Program-made: the position numbers and the translations under genes
DNA from: Dehalococcoidales bacterium
Lineage (GTDB): Bacteria; Chloroflexota; Dehalococcoidia; Dehalococcoidales; RBG-16-60-22
Direction: 5' to 3'
Length of the DNA stretch: 5,025 nucleotides
NCBI GenBank assembly: GCA_030603605.1
Contig: JAUVXN010000087.1
Location: forward strand, 1-5,025
The notes under the pieces: model-generated
Told to the model about the DNA's origin: nothing
Seen by the model: the letters and a program-made list of their open reading frames with translations, nothing else
The model's database searches: none
Shown here: one piece after another, positions 4,962 to 5,025 of the stretch
How positions within the stretch are numbered: the first letter of the stretch is position 1
How the letters are laid out: each line of letters opens with the position of its first letter

Positions 4962-5025
4962 CTATCTACTCTGGCACTGAGATTTCAACCAGTCGATAAC
5001 GATAGCCATTGCCCTATCATCCTGC
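4962..5025 (-). CDS. C-terminal end of an unidentified protein (partial)
   Basis: A minus-strand reading frame enters from the right edge and gives 20 residues (QDDRAMAIVIDWLKSQCQSR) before a TAG at 4962-4964. It reads like the final amphipathic helix of a globular protein, and it stops 12 bases before the purF -35, as expected for a gene ending upstream of that promoter. The fragment is too short to name a family. Chance open frame remains possible. Confidence 0.45.
   Translation of the reverse strand, partial: QDDRAMAIVIDWLKSQCQSR

Overview
This window looks like ordinary chromosomal DNA from a free-living bacterium, most likely a Dehalococcoidia-type member of the Chloroflexota. That placement is inference from the gene set and gene style, not from a marker gene. 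The supporting signs are a Gram-positive-type LexA with a perfect GAAC-N4-GTTC operator, a Bacillus-type PurF with a four-cysteine Fe-S cluster set, an archaeal-looking class II aldolase, a short class IV branched-chain aminotransferase, and sigma-70-like promoters. No tRNA, rRNA, CRISPR array, insertion sequence or phage gene was seen.

Layout. One gene runs rightward: ilvE (72-986), behind a TATAAT promoter. All other genes run leftward. The aldolase (988-1557) converges on ilvE with a single base between the two stop codons. A 185-base gap (1558-1742) holds the likely aldolase promoter and a pair of 14-base direct repeats. Next come a dCTP deaminase/dUTPase-fold protein with a C-terminal membrane anchor (1743-2450) and lexA (2523-3164), 72 bases apart and probably co-transcribed. 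A 290-base gap (3165-3454) holds the lexA operator and promoter and, just upstream of them, a nested palindromic MITE-like element (about 3241-3355). Then come purF (3455-4876, TTG start), its strong promoter (4920-4949), and the last 20 codons of an unidentified leftward gene that enters from the right edge.

How the genes relate. ilvE (branched-chain amino acids) and purF (first step of purine synthesis) are housekeeping genes with their own promoters. lexA is autoregulated through an SOS box placed at its transcription start. The membrane-anchored dUTPase-like protein has a strong ribosome binding site, but I found no convincing promoter or terminator between it and lexA. It may therefore be an SOS-coupled nucleotide-pool protein. 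It lacks the catalytic glutamate expected of a dCTP deaminase and ends in a hydrophobic tail, which makes it the most unusual gene here. The second item worth following is the palindromic element: terminal inverted repeats, flanking 7-base direct repeats and inner hairpins, sitting just upstream of the lexA promoter.
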